Shown one piece after another: positions 35,271 to 38,728 of a DNA stretch of 38,728 nucleotides (positions are counted from its first letter, which is position 1; the number at the start of each line of letters is the position of its first letter). This DNA comes from Sphaerobacter sp. (GTDB lineage: Bacteria > Chloroflexota > Chloroflexia > Thermomicrobiales > Thermomicrobiaceae), in the NCBI GenBank assembly GCA_029961075.1, contig JASBVL010000023.1, forward strand, positions 1-38,728. Reading direction: 5' to 3'. The translations under genes were made by a program, and so were the position numbers. The notes beneath the pieces were generated by a model that saw only the letters and a program-made list of their open reading frames with translations, had not been told where the DNA came from and ran no database searches.

Positions 35271-35406
35271 GGTCTCCTTCTCCTCGTCATCAGCTGCAGG
35301 ACAGCCGATCGGCCGCCGCTGCGCGGCGGGGCTGCGCTGATTCTGGCACGCCACCGTCCGGCGCGCCAGCCTGTCCCGGCCCCCGGTGCGGGGCGCCGCC
35401 AGGGCG

Positions 35407-36099
35407 CTAGTCGAAGAACCGGTAGCGGAGGAGGGTTGCCAGCACGGTCAGCCCGTCCTTCCACCGGATCTTCTTCCCGTCGCCGTACTCGCGGCCGTTG
35501 TAGGCGATGGGCACCTCGTAGATCCGGTTGCCGGTCTTCAGCAGCTTGGCGGTGATCTCGGGGTCGAAGCCCCAGCGGTCGGAGCGCAGGCGGAGCGCGC
35601 AGGCGAGGTCGGCGGTGAAGGCCTTGTAGCAGGTCTCCATGTCGGTGAGGGTCGTGTTGAACAGGATGTTGGTGACGAGGGTGAGGAAGCGGTTGCCGAC
35701 GGCGTTCCAGACGTACATCGCCTTGTGCTCGCCCAGGAAGCGCGAGCCGTAGACGACTTTGGCGCGGCCCTCCTGGATCGGCCGCAGCAGCCGGGGGTAG
35801 TCGCGGGGGTCGTACTCCAGGTCGCCGTCCTGGATGATGATGACGTCGCCCGTGACCGCCCGGAGCCCGGTGCGGACGGCGGCGCCCTTGCCGCGGTTGC
35901 GTTCGTGGATGAGCACGAGCAGATCGCGGGCGCGCTGGGCCTCCGCGAGGAGCCACTCGCGCGTGCCATCGGTGGAGCAGTCGTCGACGGCGATGATCTC
36001 CCGCTCGCACGGCAGCTCCACCGCGCGGATCTGCTCGAGGATCTCGGCGATGGTGCCCGCCTCGTTGAAGACGGGCAGCACGACCGAGACCTTCTGCAC
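35407..36099 (-). CDS. Family 2 glycosyltransferase (polyprenyl-phosphate sugar transferase type)
   Basis: 230 residues, soluble GT-A fold. Motifs: VSVVLPVFNEAGTIAEILEQI, IIAVDDCSTDGTREWL, RNRGKGAAVRTGL, the DxD-containing IIIQDGDLEYDPRDYP, VVYGSRFLG and CYKAFTADL. The pattern matches DPM1-like transferases that load a sugar on a polyprenyl phosphate lipid carrier; no C-terminal membrane helices, as in the short class. The start is GTG 36099, which lacks an obvious ribosome site. It lies 78 bp after hslU. Sugar donor unknown. Confidence 0.9.
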   Translation of the reverse strand: MQKVSVVLPVFNEAGTIAEILEQIRAVELPCEREIIAVDDCSTDGTREWLLAEAQRARDLLVLIHERNRGKGAAVRTGLRAVTGDVIIIQDGDLEYDPRDYPRLLRPIQEGRAKVVYGSRFLGEHKAMYVWNAVGNRFLTLVTNILFNTTLTDMETCYKAFTADLACALRLRSDRWGFDPEITAKLLKTGNRIYEVPIAYNGREYGDGKKIRWKDGLTVLATLLRYRFFD

Positions 36100-36177
36100 C
36101 GGTACCCGATTCCGCTGCCGGCTCAGCCGTCCCCTCCCTCGCTCGGAACCCTGCTCCCGGCGAGCGCGGGGGCCCGA

Positions 36178-37611
36178 TCAGAGGATGAACTTGCTGAGGT
36201 CGTCGTCAGCGGCGATGTCCCCCACCCGCTGACGGACGTACTCCTCGTCGATGACGACCCGCTCCCCCCGGTGCTCCGGTGCCTCGAAGGAGACGTCCTC
36301 GAGCACGCGCTCGACGATGGTGTGCAGGCGGCGTGCGCCGATGTCCTCGGTGCGGCCGTTCACCTCGGCGGCGAGGCGGGCGATCTCCCGCAGGCCATCC
36401 TCCGTGAAGACCAGCTCGACATCCTCGGCGGCCAGCAGGGCCTGGTACTGGCGGGTGATCGCGTTCTCCGGCTGGGTGAGGATGGCGTAGAGATCGTCCT
36501 GGCTCAGGTTGTCCAGCTCGATCCGGATCGGGAACCGGCCCTGCAGCTCGGGAATGAGGTCGGAGGGGCGCACCGACTGGAACGAGCCGGCCGCGATGAA
36601 GAGGATGTGGTCGGTCTTGACCGGCCCGTAGCGCGTCATCACGACCGAGCCTTCGACGATGGGCAGCAGATCGCGCTGCACCCCCTCGCCCGAGACATCC
36701 GGGCCGTAGTCGCCGCTGGGGTTGATCAACTTGTCGATCTCGTCGATGAAGATGATGCCGTTCTCTTCGGCCCGGCGGATGGCCTCCTCCACCACCGTGT
36801 CGAAGTCCACCAGGCGGTTGGCCTCCTGCTGGGTCAGGATATTGCGCGCCTCGCGCACCGAGACGCGGCGGGAGCGCCGGCGAGGGGTGAGCCCCTCCAG
36901 GAACTCGCTGAAGGTCTCCTGGAGCTCCTCCGGGGTGACGCCGCCCGCGATGTCGAGCGGGATGATCGCGTCGAACTCCTGCTCGATCTCCAGCTCGACC
37001 GTCTCGTCTTCGAGCGCGTTGCTGTTGAGCAGGTCGAGCATGCGGGCGCGCTGCCGCGCGAGCCGGCGGCGGATGTTGGCCTCCCGTCGCCGCCGCAGCT
37101 CCGGGTCTTGGGACGCCTCGGCCTCAAGGTCCGGCGCCTGGCGCCCGGAGCGCCGCTGGCGTTGGCGCTGCTCGACGAGCAGGTCCGCCAGCCGCTGCAC
37201 AGCGGCCAGGCGGGCCTGGTCCCGCACCGCTTCCAGCCGCTCCCCGTGGAGCAGGCTGATGCTGACCTCGACCAGGTCGCGCACGATCGTCTCGACGTCC
37301 CGGCCGACGTAGCCCACCTCGGTGAACTTGGTCGCCTCCACCTTGAGGAACGGGGCATCGACCAGCTTGGCCACCCGGCGGGCGATCTCGGTCTTCCCGA
37401 CGCCGGTGGGGCCGATCATCAGGATGTTCTTCGGGGTGACTTCCGGCCGGAGCTCGTCGGGGAGATGCTTGCGCCGCCAGCGGTTGCGCAGCGCGATGGC
37501 AACCGCCCGCTTCGCCTGCTCCTGGCCGACGATGTAGCGGTCGAGCTCCGCGACGATCTGCCGCGGGGTCATCCCACCCACGGGATCGTTGATGGCCTGG
37601 GTGCTGGTCAT
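36178..37611 (-). CDS. hslU: HslU ATPase subunit of the HslUV protease
   Basis: 477 residues, AAA+ unfoldase. Start region MTPRQIVAELDRYIVGQEQAKRAVAIALRNRWRR, Walker A IGPTGVGKTE (Gly67-Thr74), the pore GYVGRD loop, a long I-domain (about 110-230), Walker B IIFIDEID and the C-terminal DDDLSKFIL, which docks in HslV. The ATG at 37611 is four bases after the hslV stop (coupling). An earlier in-frame ATG at 37635 would overlap hslV and has a weak AGGCGG before it, so it cannot be excluded. It feeds unfolded proteins to HslV. Confidence 0.96.
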   Translation of the reverse strand: MTSTQAINDPVGGMTPRQIVAELDRYIVGQEQAKRAVAIALRNRWRRKHLPDELRPEVTPKNILMIGPTGVGKTEIARRVAKLVDAPFLKVEATKFTEVGYVGRDVETIVRDLVEVSISLLHGERLEAVRDQARLAAVQRLADLLVEQRQRQRRSGRQAPDLEAEASQDPELRRRREANIRRRLARQRARMLDLLNSNALEDETVELEIEQEFDAIIPLDIAGGVTPEELQETFSEFLEGLTPRRRSRRVSVREARNILTQQEANRLVDFDTVVEEAIRRAEENGIIFIDEIDKLINPSGDYGPDVSGEGVQRDLLPIVEGSVVMTRYGPVKTDHILFIAAGSFQSVRPSDLIPELQGRFPIRIELDNLSQDDLYAILTQPENAITRQYQALLAAEDVELVFTEDGLREIARLAAEVNGRTEDIGARRLHTIVERVLEDVSFEAPEHRGERVVIDEEYVRQRVGDIAADDDLSKFIL

Positions 37612-37615
37612 CGGG

Positions 37616-38188
37616 CTACTCGTGTTGGGCGTCATCTTGCCGCCTGGCCGTCTCAACCACGATGTGATGGTTCGTGTAGATGCACAGGTCCGCGGTGATC
37701 TGCATGGCCGCTTCGGCGATCTCCGGGGCGGTCATCTGCGTGTGCCGGAGGAGCGCCCGCGCGGCGGCGGTCGCGTACGGCCCGCCGGCGCCGATCGCGG
37801 CGACGCCGTCATCGGGCTCGATGACGTCTCCTTCGCCGGAGACGACCAGCAGCGAGTCGGTGTCGGCCACGATCAACTGCGCCTCGAGCCGGCGCAGGTA
37901 GCGGTCGCTGCGCCATTCCTTGGCGAGCTCCACCGCTGCGCGCCGGAGGTTGCCGTCCCAGTCGCGCAGGTGGGTTTCGAACTTCTCGAGCAGCGTCAGC
38001 GCGTCGGCGACCGCGCCCGCGAACCCTGCCAGGATCTGGCCATCGAGGAGCGGGCGGATCTTACGCGCCCCATGCTTCATCACCACGTCCCCGTAGGTGA
38101 CCTGCCCGTCGCCGGCAATGGCGGCGACGCCGTCTCGCTGTACCCCGAGGATCGTGGTGGCGTGCCACCGTCGGGACTGCTCGTCCAT
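37616..38188 (-). CDS. hslV: HslV peptidase subunit of the HslUV protease
   Basis: 190 residues, N-terminal-nucleophile threonine peptidase. The sequence after the start is [10 protein letters not shown] followed by [20 protein letters not shown]. The catalytic Thr would be Thr11, after removal of a ten-residue propeptide, not Thr2 as in E. coli. Other family marks: [60 protein letters not shown] precedes ATG 38188; a longer reading from 38236 lacks a ribosome site and starts at the predicted transcript start. First gene of the hslVU pair, 114 bp from ligD. Confidence 0.95.
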   Translation of the reverse strand: MDEQSRRWHATTILGVQRDGVAAIAGDGQVTYGDVVMKHGARKIRPLLDGQILAGFAGAVADALTLLEKFETHLRDWDGNLRRAAVELAKEWRSDRYLRRLEAQLIVADTDSLLVVSGEGDVIEPDDGVAAIGAGGPYATAAARALLRHTQMTAPEIAEAAMQITADLCIYTNHHIVVETARRQDDAQHE

Positions 38189-38242
38189 GCCCACTCCTAC
38201 GTACCGGCTGCGCGCCGCCGGGAGGCTGTCCATCAACGTCGA

Positions 38243-38251
38243 ATTCTACCA
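38243..38251 (-). promoter_or_regulatory. Extended -10 promoter for hslVU
   Basis: On the minus strand, TGGTAGAAT (38251-38243) differs from TGnTATAAT at one position. The start would be near 38236, about 48 nt before the hslV ATG. It lies in the 114-bp gap after the ligD-type gene. Confidence 0.5.
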
Positions 38252-38302
38252 TCTTCCCGCCCTCCCCCTGCCGGCCGCCGGGGAGCCGGGCGGGGGCCGG
38301 CC

Positions 38303-38728
38303 TCAGCGCGGGAGGCGCTGGGGGGCCTCCCGCGCGGGCGCCCAGAGATCGCCCACCTGCCGGACGCGCGCGGGCATCGTCCGCAGCGTGAAGTGGTCGG
38401 GTCGGAGCGCGCCCGCGGCCACTTCGTCCCAACTGACGGGCGCGGAGACCGGCGCACCGGGGCGCGCGCGGACGGTGTAGGGGGCGGCGGTGTTGCGCGC
38501 GACGCTGTTCTGGGCGTGGTCGATGGTCACCCGGTCGCCGGCGTGCGTGCCCCGAACGGCGACCGCGATCCGGTCCGGCGCGTCGGCCGCCAACTGGGCC
38601 GCCACGCCCCGCACCCAGGCCCGGACCTGGGCGAAGGTATGCCCCGGCGCCAGCGGGACGAAGACGTGCAGCCCGCGCCCGCCGCTGGTCTTGGCGTACC
38701 CGGTGACGCCCGCCGCCGCCAGCGCGTC
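38303..38728 (-). CDS. ligD: LigD-type NHEJ polymerase/primase domain, C-terminal part (partial)
   Basis: The frame is open from the right edge (142 residues visible) to the TGA at 38303. The start of the visible part, GYAKTSGGRGLHVFVPL, is the hallmark active-site segment of LigD PolDom, and DRVTIDHAQNSVARNTAAPYT followed by RARPGAPVSAPVSWDEV is also diagnostic. The end TLRTMPARVRQVGDLW closes the domain and no ligase or nuclease domain follows it, so this may be a stand-alone polymerase or one whose ligase is upstream. It fills and extends DNA ends in Ku-dependent repair. No Ku gene is visible. Confidence 0.92.
   Translation of the reverse strand, partial: DALAAAGVTGYAKTSGGRGLHVFVPLAPGHTFAQVRAWVRGVAAQLAADAPDRIAVAVRGTHAGDRVTIDHAQNSVARNTAAPYTVRARPGAPVSAPVSWDEVAAGALRPDHFTLRTMPARVRQVGDLWAPAREAPQRLPR

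Noticed and set aside
35386-37698. 770-codon open frame opposite the GT2 and hslU genes
   Set aside because: Spans two real genes and the gap between them, with shadow composition.

Overview
The window is GC-rich bacterial chromosome with tight operons, GTG/ATG starts and strong Shine-Dalgarno sites. Gene content (caa3-type oxidase, membrane pyrophosphatase, a ten-gene nuo cluster, HslUV, LigD-type polymerase, PriA) fits an aerobic, probably thermophilic member of Chloroflexota class Thermomicrobia (Sphaerobacter-like). This placement is inference from gene content and base composition, not a database result.

Layout. 1-1364 (+): end of a cytochrome c oxidase operon (subunits I, III, IV). 1372-3673 (+): promoter, about 200 nt of structured leader, and a K+-independent proton-pumping pyrophosphatase. 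3871-8841 (-): moxR / DUF58 / transglutaminase operon. A divergent promoter region separates it from polA (9159-11906, +), a Family A DNA polymerase that keeps its proofreading residues. 12001-12319 is a broken composite gene that starts like FmdB. 12364-22570 (+): nuoABCDHJKLMN, the membrane arm and Q-site subunits of complex I, without nuoE, F, G or I. 22798-23362 (+): low-affinity iron permease family protein and a 24-residue membrane peptide. 23463-28725 (-): priA, a DUF892 ferritin-like protein, an SRPBCC protein and a zinc alcohol dehydrogenase.

28775-29694 (-) is the most unusual part. It is a two-gene cassette of lower GC (a 71-residue protein followed 6 bp later by a 194-residue protein) with its own good sigma70-type promoter and a tRNA-3'-end-like sequence just past its end. 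I cannot assign a function. The layout resembles a toxin-antitoxin or small defence module, but that is speculation. 29782-31255 (+) is a class III aminotransferase with a very good promoter, closed by a 17-bp perfect inverted repeat shared with the convergent ilvE. 31328-38728 (-) runs from the cut ligD polymerase domain through hslV, hslU, a GT2 glycosyltransferase, a ROK kinase and a peptide-type solute-binding lipoprotein to ilvE.

Functionally, the first 23 kb is mostly energy conservation: complex I, terminal oxidase and PPi-driven proton pumping all act on the same proton gradient. The rest is replication/repair (PolA, PriA, LigD), proteolysis (HslUV), amino acid and sugar metabolism, and a few stress-type genes. 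Most long open frames antisense to these genes are artefacts of high GC.
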